Shown piece by piece: positions 1-7,049 of a DNA stretch of 11,331 nt. Position 1 is the stretch's first letter. Each line of letters begins with the position of its first letter. The notes beneath the pieces are model-generated. The model had not been told where the DNA came from. It was given only the letters and a program-made list of their open reading frames with translations, and did not search any database. The stretch is from Verrucomicrobiota bacterium (GTDB lineage Bacteria; Verrucomicrobiota; Lentisphaeria; Oligosphaerales; Oligosphaeraceae). The stretch spans positions 1 to 11,331 of the forward strand of contig JAKLHU010000025.1 of assembly GCA_022709995.1 (NCBI GenBank), in the 5' to 3' direction. A program made the translations under genes and the position numbers.

Positions 1-1
1 C

Positions 2-61
2 ATTGCGGAAAGCGCGGTGATCACGGTCAGCGAGAAAGTGGCGATTCTGGCCCAGGAATGA
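2..61 (+). CDS. Possible 3' end of a gene entering from the left
   Basis: Frame 2 of the plus strand is open from the window edge to a TGA at 59-61 and reads IAESAVITVSEKVAILAQE. Its codons mostly end in G or C, like the confirmed genes here, and the residue mix looks like ordinary soluble protein. Only 19 codons are visible, so no family can be named. A strong hairpin starts about 30 bases past the stop, which would suit the end of a transcription unit. The call is weak: a 19-codon open stretch can arise by chance in GC-rich DNA. Confidence 0.4.
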   Translation: MAESAVITVSEKVAILAQE

Positions 62-91
62 TCGGGTGTCGCCGCCAGTACGGGGCGTAGG

Positions 92-123
92 CGCGCCGAG
101 CCGGGCGAAGCCCGGTCGGCGCG
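92..123. repeat. Strong GC-rich hairpin between convergent genes
   Basis: The arms at 92-106 and 110-123 pair over 14 base pairs with one bulged G near position 100, closing on a three-base GAA loop. No T-run follows on either strand, so it is not a standard intrinsic terminator. It lies between the possible plus-strand gene ending at 61 and the minus-strand gene ending at 299. It could aid termination in either direction or belong to a dispersed REP-like family. The structure is seen directly; the role is inferred. Confidence 0.55.
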
Positions 124-198
124 ACTATCCGTGGCGGTATCGCCTGCTTTGTGGGCCTTGGCAGCCAGGCCGCGTTCGGCGGTCGGGTGCCGCGTCCG

Positions 199-308
199 GG
201 CCGCTGGTGCGCCGCGTCCGGGCTGGAAGTCCTTGTCACTTCCCGCGTCGCTTCCGGTGCTGGCCGCTGGTGCGCCGCGTCCGGGCTGGAAGTCCTTGTC
301 ACTTCCCG
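199..308. repeat. Exact 47-bp direct repeat, two copies, 63-bp period
   Basis: Copy 1 is 199-245 and copy 2 is 262-308. They are identical over 47 bases and separated by 16 bases. Each copy contains a small stem, GGAAGT paired with ACTTCC around a seven-base loop. A shorter internal motif, CCGCGTCCGGG, also occurs just before copy 1, so the spacer is repetitive at two scales. Copy 2 runs into the last two codons and stop of the ceramidase-like gene on the minus strand. This looks like a recent tandem duplication of the gene's 3' edge or one of a family of intergenic repeats. No mobile gene is nearby. Confidence 0.85.
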
Positions 309-1594
309 GACGGTGAGGACGCGCTGATGCTCTTGACAACGATCGCGGTCTGGTCGCGAATTTGCTCGAAGCCGCCCGGGGAAAAGCGGAAGTTCCCATA
401 GAACTTGTAAGCTCCATCGACTTCATATCCCCCCTCGGCGTAGATGGGTTGCGGCGCCAGGTAGCCAATGCAGCCATCGCTGTAGCCCACGACGTACAGT
501 CGGGCGCGACCGCTGGCCTGGCGCAGCTGGGCCGCCATGGAAGAGAACACTTCCATGTTCATCCCCGCAAAGAAGACGGCGCCGATTTTCAGGACATGGA
601 TGAAGGCGGGCGGCGGGGCGTAGCATGTTTTTTTTTCGACGATTGCCCTGGTTTCTTCGTACCAGTTGCAGTAGGCGTCGAAAACCCGTGCATTGACATA
701 ATCGCGGTTGCTGTTCTGGAAGTCTTCGCGATGCTTGGCCATGATGCTTGCCAAGGCGTCGGGGGACGGCTGTTCCCACGGCAGGGCCACTGCCACAAAG
801 GAGCTCGCCAGGCTCTCGTCGTCGCCGGGGAGAGCCTGCTTCGCGGCGGCGGCGATGCCCGCGGCCAGGGCGCCGCCGAATTTGGTGATTTCCGAATCAT
901 CATCCGCCTTGGCCATCGGATTGACGTTGCCGCAGCCGCCGTTGGTCAGAAGGACCAGTGGCTTGCCGTTGATGTCGGCGCTTGCCTGTTGGGCGGCAAA
1001 GCCGGCGATATCCGCGGAAATCAGGCGGTTTCCGGAGGAGAAGCCGACATTGTGGACGGCATAATTGGTGATTACCGCCTTGTAGGAGCCGTCCTGCCGG
1101 CGGAAGCCGACCAGCGGCAGAGCGGTGTCCGTATGGGAATTGCCGCTGGGTCGGCGGCGGTCCCTGGCGATGCCGTCCAGCCGCGTTTCCGCGAAGCACA
1201 GCCTGACGTCTTCCCTATTGCTGGCCGCTTCCTGGGCGCCGTCGGCGATGGCCGCCGTCAGAAAGCGGGTGTAGTCGGCATCGATATTCCCGCAGTTGCG
1301 CAGGAAAACGGTTGCCGGCCCGGAATGCGTATGCGTGGCGGAAAGGAAGACATCCTTTTCGGCCAGGGCCAGCTTGGCGGCGGCGGCCTGGCGGATTCGA
1401 GTGGCGAGGTCATTGTCGAAGCCGATCACGTCGCAGTGAATCCAGAGGACCCGCTGCCCACCGTGGTCAAGAAAGAGAATCCGGGCAAACAGATCATCGT
1501 GCTTCCCGATGGAGGGTTGCACTCTGGCCGCATAGCCGCTCAGGTCGATTCCGGGCTCCGGGGTGATGTTTTTTTGTGCGGTGCCGGCTTTCAT
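299..1594 (-). CDS. Ceramidase-like hydrolase (neutral/alkaline ceramidase N-terminal domain)
   Basis: This 431-residue protein has no signal peptide and should be cytoplasmic. It starts directly with the domain's usual opening (MKAGTAQKNITPEPGIDLSGY). The zinc-site features of neutral ceramidases are visible: THTHSGP with His88 and His90, His181 in NYAVHNVGF, Glu348 in GMNMEVFSSM, and a tyrosine-rich stretch at 378-390. The ceramidase nucleophile motif, GDVSP in classical enzymes, is here GNVNP (222-226), with Asn225 where the serine should be. Classical ceramidases are also secreted and longer, with an Ig-like C-terminal domain that is missing here. It is therefore probably a related metal-dependent amide or ester hydrolase, not a true ceramidase; the substrate is unknown. 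The start codon overlaps the stop of the upstream aminotransferase gene as ATGA, with GGGAG seven bases before it, so translation is probably coupled. A run of nine A's occurs in the coding strand at 628-636. The last codons lie in a direct repeat. Confidence 0.9.
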   Translation of the reverse strand: MKAGTAQKNITPEPGIDLSGYAARVQPSIGKHDDLFARILFLDHGGQRVLWIHCDVIGFDNDLATRIRQAAAAKLALAEKDVFLSATHTHSGPATVFLRNCGNIDADYTRFLTAAIADGAQEAASNREDVRLCFAETRLDGIARDRRRPSGNSHTDTALPLVGFRRQDGSYKAVITNYAVHNVGFSSGNRLISADIAGFAAQQASADINGKPLVLLTNGGCGNVNPMAKADDDSEITKFGGALAAGIAAAAKQALPGDDESLASSFVAVALPWEQPSPDALASIMAKHREDFQNSNRDYVNARVFDAYCNWYEETRAIVEKKTCYAPPPAFIHVLKIGAVFFAGMNMEVFSSMAAQLRQASGRARLYVVGYSDGCIGYLAPQPIYAEGGYEVDGAYKFYGNFRFSPGGFEQIRDQTAIVVKSISASSPSGK

Positions 1595-2871
1595 CCTTGT
1601 GCTCCCAGGCTGAATTCATGCAGTTCGTGGCGGTGTTCGTAGAGTTTGGCGACGGCATTGACGATGTCGTCCATGTCTTCCCGGGCGCCCAGCAGGACGA
1701 CTTGGGAAAGCCAGCAGGCTTCGACCTCGGCGGCCGTTTCGGCGACCGGGCAGGCCGTCCGGGCATAGTCCAGGTCCGGCCGGGCCTGTCGCCAGCCGGT
1801 GAAGGTCCAGAACTGCTTTTTCTGCATGAAGGGGTATTTGTAAATCAGGGTCGTGTAGCCGGCCGAGGCGGGAATGCCCTCCGCCGCCAGCGCCTGGAGA
1901 AAATGATTTCTGGGCACGTCGGCAAACACTTTGGCGTCATACCGGAAGACATAAAAATGATAGCCGTGGCGGGTGGTTTCACGTTTTCTCGGCAACGGCC
2001 TTATGCCCGGGATTTGCGCCAGCTTCTCATTCAGATAAGCGGCGTTCCGCTGGCGGATTTCGAGCTTGGCGTCGAGCTTTTTGAGCTGCTCGTTCAGGAT
2101 GGCGGCCTGGAACTGCGACAGGCGGTAGTTGCTGCCCAGGTTTTCATGCTGGTACCAGGCGCCGTCCCGCACTCGGCCGCAGTTGTGGATGCTCCAGCAT
2201 TTCTCCGCCAGTTCGTCGTCGTTGGTGACGACGGCGCCGCCTTCCCCGCAGCAGAGGTTTTTGCTGGATTGGAAGGAGAAGCTGCCGATGTCGCCGAGAG
2301 ATCCGACTCGTCGCCCGTTGTATTCGGCGCCATGGGCATGGGCGCAGTCTTCAATGACCCGCAAGTGGTGCTGGCGGGCGATGCGCATGATGTCGTCCAT
2401 CGCGGCGGGCTGTCCGCCCAGATGAACCGGAATGATCGCCCTGGTCCGCGGCGTTATGGCCGCTTCCAGCTGGCGGGGGTCGAGGCAATAGGTGTCGGGG
2501 TCGATATCGACGAAGACCGGTGTGCAGTTTGCCTCCAGCACGCTGGTGGCCGTCGCCAGGAAGGTGTACGGCGGCACGATGACTTCCGAGCCGGTTTCGG
2601 GGTTGCCCGCCAGCAGGGCGTTGCGCAGTGTCAGCGAGCCGTTGACCATGGTCACGCAATGGCGGCAGTGCTGGTACAGGGCAAAGGCTTTTTCGAACGC
2701 TTCGGTTTCGGCGCCGGCCACCCCCCATTTTCCGCTCTCTAGAACCCGCGACAGGGCCGTCCGTTCCGCCTCGTCGTATTGAGGCCAGGACGGAAAACGT
2801 TTGCCATTCCTGATGGTAGGCCCCCCGGAAACGGCAAGATGATGGCTAGGTTCGGAAAGCTTGCTGCTCAT
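1591..2871 (-). CDS. DegT/DnrJ/EryC1/StrS family PLP-dependent aminotransferase
   Basis: With the start at 2871 the protein has 426 residues, normal for the family. These cytoplasmic PLP enzymes usually move an amino group from glutamate or glutamine to a keto-sugar or keto-cyclitol. Visible hallmarks are the N-terminal LAVSGGPTIRNGKRFPSWP lead-in, the phosphate-binding NGSLTLRNALLA near residue 78, EDCAHAHGAEYNGRRVG with the ring-nitrogen Asp175, and the Schiff-base Lys204 in SFSFQSSKNLCCGEGG. An in-frame ATG at 2982 would add 37 residues rich in Ser and Thr. That stretch does not resemble the family and overlaps a candidate promoter, so I chose 2871, although its ribosome site (GGGGCG) is only fair. 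The gene is first in a two-gene operon with the ceramidase-like hydrolase and is divergent from the DUF4838 gene. The precise substrate cannot be read from the sequence. Confidence 0.94.
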   Translation of the reverse strand: MSSKLSEPSHHLAVSGGPTIRNGKRFPSWPQYDEAERTALSRVLESGKWGVAGAETEAFEKAFALYQHCRHCVTMVNGSLTLRNALLAGNPETGSEVIVPPYTFLATATSVLEANCTPVFVDIDPDTYCLDPRQLEAAITPRTRAIIPVHLGGQPAAMDDIMRIARQHHLRVIEDCAHAHGAEYNGRRVGSLGDIGSFSFQSSKNLCCGEGGAVVTNDDELAEKCWSIHNCGRVRDGAWYQHENLGSNYRLSQFQAAILNEQLKKLDAKLEIRQRNAAYLNEKLAQIPGIRPLPRKRETTRHGYHFYVFRYDAKVFADVPRNHFLQALAAEGIPASAGYTTLIYKYPFMQKKQFWTFTGWRQARPDLDYARTACPVAETAAEVEACWLSQVVLLGAREDMDDIVNAVAKLYEHRHELHEFSLGAQG

Positions 2872-2977
2872 GTTCGCCCCACTGCCTGTTGATGGTGATG
2901 TCTCGGATAATGTCCCCTCATGCGAGATAGAATGCAGTATCCCAAAAGCTTCGGAAGCACTTTTGTTAGAGAGCAAT

Positions 2978-3006
2978 AGCATAACATCGGGACAGGGCCC
3001 TGTTTT
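2978..3006 (-). promoter_or_regulatory. Candidate sigma-70-like promoter for the aminotransferase operon
   Basis: Read on the minus strand, a TATGCT -10-like hexamer (2983-2978) lies 17 bases from AAAACA (3006-3001), a poor -35 match. Transcription would begin near 2971, giving a leader of about 100 bases before the start at 2871. A perfect 12-bp palindrome occupies the spacer and edges into the -35 hexamer. The weak -35 would fit a regulated promoter. Match quality is modest. Confidence 0.25.
2992..3003. promoter_or_regulatory. 12-bp perfect palindrome, possible operator
   Basis: ACAGGGCCCTGT is a perfect inverted repeat with no loop, as for a site bound by a dimeric regulator. It sits in the divergent region, within the candidate promoter of the aminotransferase operon. 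No regulator gene is present in the window, so the binding protein is unknown. Chance occurrence in a 570-bp GC-rich region is possible. Confidence 0.3.
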
Positions 3007-3083
3007 TGCGCCGGCACGGAGAAAAGTAATGCCGAATTGCTATTTGTCACGATGGCGGAGTGATTTTTGTCGGAGGACATTAC

Positions 3084-3099
3084 TTGGAAACGGTCTCAA
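3084..3099. promoter_or_regulatory. LacI/GalR-type operator-like site
   Basis: TTGGAAACGGTCTCAA fits the general LacI-family operator pattern TTGnAAnCGnTTnCAA at 11 of 12 defined positions, with the central CG that these regulators favour. Only the C at 3095 departs from the pattern. The site is about 210 bases upstream of the aminotransferase start and 340 upstream of the DUF4838 start, so it could control either side. LacI-family repressors commonly control sugar-use loci, which suits the neighbours. The regulator gene is not in this window. Confidence 0.35.
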
Positions 3100-3266
3100 C
3101 AACGAACGACCATGCGCTTGAACGGTGGAGGCGCGGCGTGATTTTAGCGGTTAAAAGGCCCGGCGAGGAGGGCGGCGGGAGCGCCGGCTCGCCAGCGAAC
3201 AACGGCGGGCTCGTGAGCGGAATAGGCCGTCGATGCCGCCCGTCCGTGACTGGAAGGCGGAGAAAG

Positions 3267-3289
3267 GGTGGCGGCCGCTTGTCGCCACC
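3267..3289. repeat. Hairpin in the divergent region
   Basis: GGTGGCGGC (3267-3275) pairs with GTCGCCACC (3281-3289) around a CGCTT loop. This gives nine pairs, one of them G-T. A second small stem, CGGG with CCCG, follows at 3291-3304. There is no T-run, so a simple terminator is unlikely. The hairpin lies upstream of the candidate DUF4838 promoter and could be structural only. Confidence 0.4.
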
Positions 3290-3366
3290 TCGGGCTGAAT
3301 CCCGTCGATGCCAAGATCGCGGCGGCGCGACCGGGGCGTGGCCGTGCTGGCGAACCTCGGGGCGGG

Positions 3367-3375
3367 TGCTACATT
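3367..3375 (+). promoter_or_regulatory. Candidate extended -10 promoter for the DUF4838 gene
   Basis: TGCTACATT resembles an extended -10 element (TGn followed by TACATT, four of six matches to TATAAT). A CTGGCG at 3347-3352, with a 17-base spacer, is a poor -35. The site is in a short AT-rich island about 67 bases before the ATG at 3442. An overlapping TATAGA at 3375-3380 is an alternative -10. Confidence 0.3.
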
Positions 3376-3441
3376 ATAGAAGGATAGGATTGTTTGCTGC
3401 GCCTGCTGCCACGGATCTGAAATCATTCACGGAAAGAAATC

Positions 3442-6400
3442 ATGCCAAGAATGCGTTGTCTTGCCGCCGCCATGATGTTCTGGGGCGCCGCCGCGTTTTC
3501 CCAGGTGGAGTACCCTGACGGCGGGTTTGAACAGCAGCCCCGTCACGGCGGTCCGGTCCGGACCGGCCAGGGCAGCGGCAGCTGCACGTTGGAAAAAGCG
3601 CCCCAATATGGTTTTTGGCAGAACCGGAGCGTTGCCGTGGAGCCGTTTGCGCTCTACCGGGCCAGCGTCTACATCCGGGGCGCGCGCACGGCCGGTCGCG
3701 GCAATACCATCATGGCCTACCATGAAACGGCATTCGGCTGGGACTTCGTGCACGGAGTGCCGCTGCCGGAAAAAGCCGAAGACTGGATGCGCCAGGAAGT
3801 CGATTTTTACGGCCCGACCGACCAGGCGAAGATTGCCCTCGTCGAAAACAGCGTCGGGCTGACTTGTCACTATTACCTTGACGACATGAGCATTACGCGC
3901 CTCCTGGCGCCGGCCGAGCACATCGCGGCCCTGGAGGCCAGGAAAGACCGTTCGGCCAAGGAGAACAGTCTGCTGGCTTATTACTACCGCAGCTCTGGCC
4001 GGACAGACGCCTGGGATCGCCTGTTGGCCGACGCCGATGTCACGACCCAGGTCGCCATGCTGGGCATACAGGCGCACCAGGCCTCAACGCCGGCCGAGCT
4101 GGGCCAGCGGCTGGGGGAATTGCTGAAGCTCAATCCGTTTGCCAACCACCGCGGCGGCGCCAACCTGGTCAAGACGCTGTTGTCACGCTTGCCCGCACCG
4201 GAGCAGGGACGGGTCTGTCTGGAAGCCGTCCTGGCCACGCGCGGAACGGGAGGCACGGTGGACGCTCTGGCGCTGGCGCCGCTGGAACCCGCGGGCGCGA
4301 CGCTCCGGCAGCGGCAGCAGGCGCTGGAACAAGGCGAAGCTGTCTTCACGCAGCTCCAGGCCCTCCCCGCCAATCCGGCGCTGGCCAGGGAAATCAGCCG
4401 CCGCGGCGAACATCTGGCTGCCGCCCGGAAGGGCCTGGCGGAATATCGTCGCGCCTTGGGAACGTGCCGCATCAGCCTTGATGGCCGTCCGCTCGGGGCG
4501 GACACGCATGCCATTGTCCTGCCAGCGGAGCCGAGCCCGGCCGAGCAGCATGCCGCCGCCGAGCTGGCCGCGCACCTGGAAATGATGTCGGGACTGTCGC
4601 TGCCGGTGGTCGGCGAAGCGGAGCTGGGCGGGCGTCTGCCGTTGATTATCGGCCGCGGCGCTTTGCTGGCCAAGTACGGACTGGCCGTCGACTACGAGCG
4701 CCTGGGCCGCGAAGGCATCCACCTGGAGTCGTCGCAAGGGGCGCTGGCCCTGGCCGGCAGCCAGACGAACGGCGTTCTCTACGCCGTCTATACGTTCCTG
4801 GAAAATTATCTCGGCTGTCGCTGGTTTGCCCAGGATTGCATCCGTATTCCCCGGCAGGGTGACTATGAGCTCAACAACATCCGCCAGGTGTTTGTCCCGG
4901 AGCTCGAGCTGCGCGGCAACACGTATCCCGGCAGCCGCCTGACGGAATTCGCCGTCCGCAACAAATTCAATGGCGACCAGGTCCACATTCCGTCGCCGGC
5001 CTGGGGCGAGAAAGTCTCGTATGCCGGCTTTGTCCATACGTTCGAGAGCCTGGTCCCGCCGGCCAAGTACGCGGCCGCGCATCCGGAATACTATTCTTTG
5101 CTTGACGGACAGCGCGTCGCCGAGGACAGCCAGCTGTGCCTGACCAACCCGGATGTGCTCCGGATTGCCATCGAGTCGGTCCGCGAACGCCTGCGCCGCC
5201 GCCCCGACGTGCGCATCGTCAGCGTGTCCCAGAACGACAACCAGCGCTATTGCCGTTGCGAGACATGCATGGCCCTGGCCGAACAGGAAGGCGGCCAGAT
5301 CGGACCGCTCCTCCATTTCGTCAACGCCGTCGCCAACGCGATTGCCGATGAATTCCCGGACATCAGCGTCGACACGCTCGCTTACCAGTACACCCGCAAG
5401 CCGCCGAAGCATGTGCGGCCGGCTCCCAATGTCATCATCCGGCTCTGCTCCATCGAATGCTGCTTCCTGCATCCCTTGGAGACGTGCCCGAAAAATGCGT
5501 CGTTTGCCGAGGACATCAAGGGCTGGAGCGCCATATGCCGACGCCTGCACATCTGGGATTACACCGTCAATTACACCAATATCCTGCTGCCGTTCCCGAA
5601 TTTTGAAGTATTGCAGCCGAATATCGACTTTTTCATCCGCCATGGCGTGGTTGGCATCTTCGAGGAGTCGACCTCGGCCACTGGCAACCATTTGGAACAT
5701 TTGCGGACGTACGTGATGGCCAAATGCCTGTGGGACCGGCGGCAGGACCCGCAAACGCTGATCCGCGAATTCACGGATGCGTATTACGGCGCGGCCGCGC
5801 CGTTCATCCGCGATTATCTCAGCCTTCTGCATCGCGTCGTCTGCCATGAACGCGACATCCACATCGGCTGTTTCGCCGCGCCCGGCCGCTACCTCAATGA
5901 CCCGGAGCTGATTCGCGACAGCCTGCGGCTGTTTGACCAGGCCGAAGCCGCCGTGGCCGGCGACGAGACGCTCAGCCGCCGCGTCGAGAACGCCCGTCTC
6001 GGCCTGATGTATGTGCAAATCACCGGCGGCGGCAAAAAATTGTATACCCATGCTTCCGGCCAGCTGCTGCCGAAGTCGGGCGTCGACGCCGGGCTGGTCG
6101 AGCGGTTTATCGCCGCGGTCCGCGGCGCCAAGGTCAACAAGGTCGCCAATGGCGAACGCGGGCTGGTCGAGAACTTCTTGAAGAGCCTCCCGTCGGCCTC
6201 GTTCCGAGCCGTTTCGGTCATCACCCTGGAGAATGACTTCCTGCGGCTGGACGTGGTGCCGGCCATGGGCGGCCGCATCTGGCGGGGGACGGAAAAGTTG
6301 ACCGGCAACCCGATTTTTTCGGTGTATGGTTCGGAGGAAGAGGGCTATGAGGCCTTTGAGGCGGGTTACGAGGAGTATGGCAGTGCCGATTATCGCGGCA

Positions 6401-6939
6401 CGGGCTGGAACGAGGACTATGCTGTCCTGGAACAGAGCGCCACGACCATCACCATGGCCGCCAAGCTGCGCGGCGGGCTTACCTTCACCCGCCGCATTGA
6501 ACTGCTGCCCCGGCGCCATGCCTTCCGCATCACCTCTTCGCTGTCGGGAGCGCCAGCCAAGCAAGCGGTTTTCCGGACGCATCCGACCTTTTTTGCGCCG
6601 GATGTCACCCAGGTCGCCCTGCGTTGGCGCCGGCCGGACAACAGCTGGGAAGAATACAAGATTCCGCCATCGGCGGTCGACGGCGAAGCGGCCCAGCTCT
6701 GGCTGCGCGAGGATAAATTGCCGGCCGGGCAGTGGGCGATTGTGGACCCGGTCCTGAAACGCGCTCTGGTCAACACGTTCGATGTCCAGGAGGTGAGCGT
6801 CTGCTACGCCAACTGGAACAAGTCCCTGAAGCGCTGCAATCCGGAACAGTGGAGCCGGGCCGTTGACGCCAATGCGACGTCCGGACCGAGCGTCACCAAC
6901 ACGTATGAATTCCTGCCGGAAGGCAAGTATCCCTGGTGA
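3442..6939 (+). CDS. Secreted multidomain DUF4838 (GH163-like) glycosidase-related protein
   Basis: This protein has 1165 residues. Residues 1-20 form a signal peptide (basic MPRMR, hydrophobic core, likely cut after AFS), so it is exported. Residues 21-153 look like a beta-sandwich carbohydrate-binding module (GGFEQ start, ASVYIRGA, DDMSITRL end). Residues 154-340 are mostly helical and unassigned. Residues 341-475 resemble the GH20b/GH67 N-terminal domain, ending GVLYAVYTFLENYLGCRWF. Residues 486-800 match DUF4838, with SVSQNDNQRYCRCETC at 594-609 (three clustered cysteines) and an acidic pair, Glu741-Glu742, in GIFEESTSATGN. From memory, DUF4838 proteins include the CAZy family GH163 endo-beta-N-acetylglucosaminidases; glycan cleavage is therefore the best guess, but the substrate is unproven. 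Residues 925-1165 resemble a galactose-mutarotase/DUF5107-like beta-sandwich (LRLDVVPAMGGRIW). GGAAAG lies five bases before the ATG. It is the first of two plus-strand genes. Confidence 0.92.
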   Translation: MPRMRCLAAAMMFWGAAAFSQVEYPDGGFEQQPRHGGPVRTGQGSGSCTLEKAPQYGFWQNRSVAVEPFALYRASVYIRGARTAGRGNTIMAYHETAFGWDFVHGVPLPEKAEDWMRQEVDFYGPTDQAKIALVENSVGLTCHYYLDDMSITRLLAPAEHIAALEARKDRSAKENSLLAYYYRSSGRTDAWDRLLADADVTTQVAMLGIQAHQASTPAELGQRLGELLKLNPFANHRGGANLVKTLLSRLPAPEQGRVCLEAVLATRGTGGTVDALALAPLEPAGATLRQRQQALEQGEAVFTQLQALPANPALAREISRRGEHLAAARKGLAEYRRALGTCRISLDGRPLGADTHAIVLPAEPSPAEQHAAAELAAHLEMMSGLSLPVVGEAELGGRLPLIIGRGALLAKYGLAVDYERLGREGIHLESSQGALALAGSQTNGVLYAVYTFLENYLGCRWFAQDCIRIPRQGDYELNNIRQVFVPELELRGNTYPGSRLTEFAVRNKFNGDQVHIPSPAWGEKVSYAGFVHTFESLVPPAKYAAAHPEYYSLLDGQRVAEDSQLCLTNPDVLRIAIESVRERLRRRPDVRIVSVSQNDNQRYCRCETCMALAEQEGGQIGPLLHFVNAVANAIADEFPDISVDTLAYQYTRKPPKHVRPAPNVIIRLCSIECCFLHPLETCPKNASFAEDIKGWSAICRRLHIWDYTVNYTNILLPFPNFEVLQPNIDFFIRHGVVGIFEESTSATGNHLEHLRTYVMAKCLWDRRQDPQTLIREFTDAYYGAAAPFIRDYLSLLHRVVCHERDIHIGCFAAPGRYLNDPELIRDSLRLFDQAEAAVAGDETLSRRVENARLGLMYVQITGGGKKLYTHASGQLLPKSGVDAGLVERFIAAVRGAKVNKVANGERGLVENFLKSLPSASFRAVSVITLENDFLRLDVVPAMGGRIWRGTEKLTGNPIFSVYGSEEEGYEAFEAGYEEYGSADYRGTGWNEDYAVLEQSATTITMAAKLRGGLTFTRRIELLPRRHAFRITSSLSGAPAKQAVFRTHPTFFAPDVTQVALRWRRPDNSWEEYKIPPSAVDGEAAQLWLREDKLPAGQWAIVDPVLKRALVNTFDVQEVSVCYANWNKSLKRCNPEQWSRAVDANATSGPSVTNTYEFLPEGKYPW

Positions 6940-7049
6940 ACCGCGCCCAAACGATCGGCCGCCAAAAAAGCCTCCCGAAGGCAAAGTCGCTCTTCTGGTT
7001 GGAAAGATTTTTCGTCGCCGCCGAGTCTTGGCGAGAGAATGGACAAGTT

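Larger units (their letters stand above)
2872..3441. other. 570-bp divergent intergenic region without a convincing gene
   Basis: This region separates the minus-strand aminotransferase operon from the plus-strand DUF4838 gene. The part at about 2920-3110 is clearly more AT-rich than its surroundings and holds the operator-like and promoter-like sites listed separately. A small inverted repeat at 2943-2965 (CAAAAG and CTTTTG arms around CTTCGGAAG) lies in the probable leader of the aminotransferase. The part at about 3130-3360 is GC-rich with several short inverted repeats and an 11-bp direct repeat, CCGTCGATGCC, at 3227-3237 and 3302-3312. Open frames crossing the region have Arg- and Gly-rich compositions typical of noncoding GC-rich DNA. 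Confidence 0.7.

Noticed and set aside
27..302. A 91-codon minus-strand frame with the repeated peptide VTRTSSPDAAHQRP
   Set aside because: The peptide repeat is only the translation of the 47-bp DNA repeat. The frame overlaps the 3' end of the hydrolase gene and crosses the GC hairpin; no ribosome site or protein-like composition supports it.
92..308. Integron attC site or CRISPR-like array
   Set aside because: There are only two repeat copies with one 16-base spacer, no GTTRRRY core sites, and no integrase or cas genes.
362..1642. A 426-codon plus-strand open frame opposite the ceramidase-like gene
   Set aside because: It is the complement of a gene with conserved metal-site motifs and an ATGA-coupled start. 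The antisense translation has no family motifs.
1576..2742. A 388-codon plus-strand open frame opposite the aminotransferase gene
   Set aside because: It is antisense to a full-length DegT-type enzyme with all catalytic motifs, and its own product shows no recognisable pattern.
3060..3518. A 152-codon plus-strand frame in the divergent region, with GGAGG near its beginning
   Set aside because: Its product is dominated by Arg and Gly with no motif, it runs into the DUF4838 gene in another frame, and it covers the inverted repeats. GGAGG at 3072-3076 has no well-placed ATG after it.
4183..6984. A 933-codon open frame on the minus strand opposite the DUF4838 gene
   Set aside because: It is antisense to a protein with clear signal peptide and domain motifs, and its translation is rich in Arg, Gly and Ala without recognisable domains. 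Long antisense frames are expected in GC-rich genes because stop codons are rare in that register.
6936..7049. GTG start at 6936 for the glycyl radical enzyme, overlapping the DUF4838 stop as GTGA
   Set aside because: The overlap is attractive, but the extra 38 residues do not resemble the family N-terminus and the DNA looks like a spacer. ATG 7050 fits better, although the GTG cannot be excluded.
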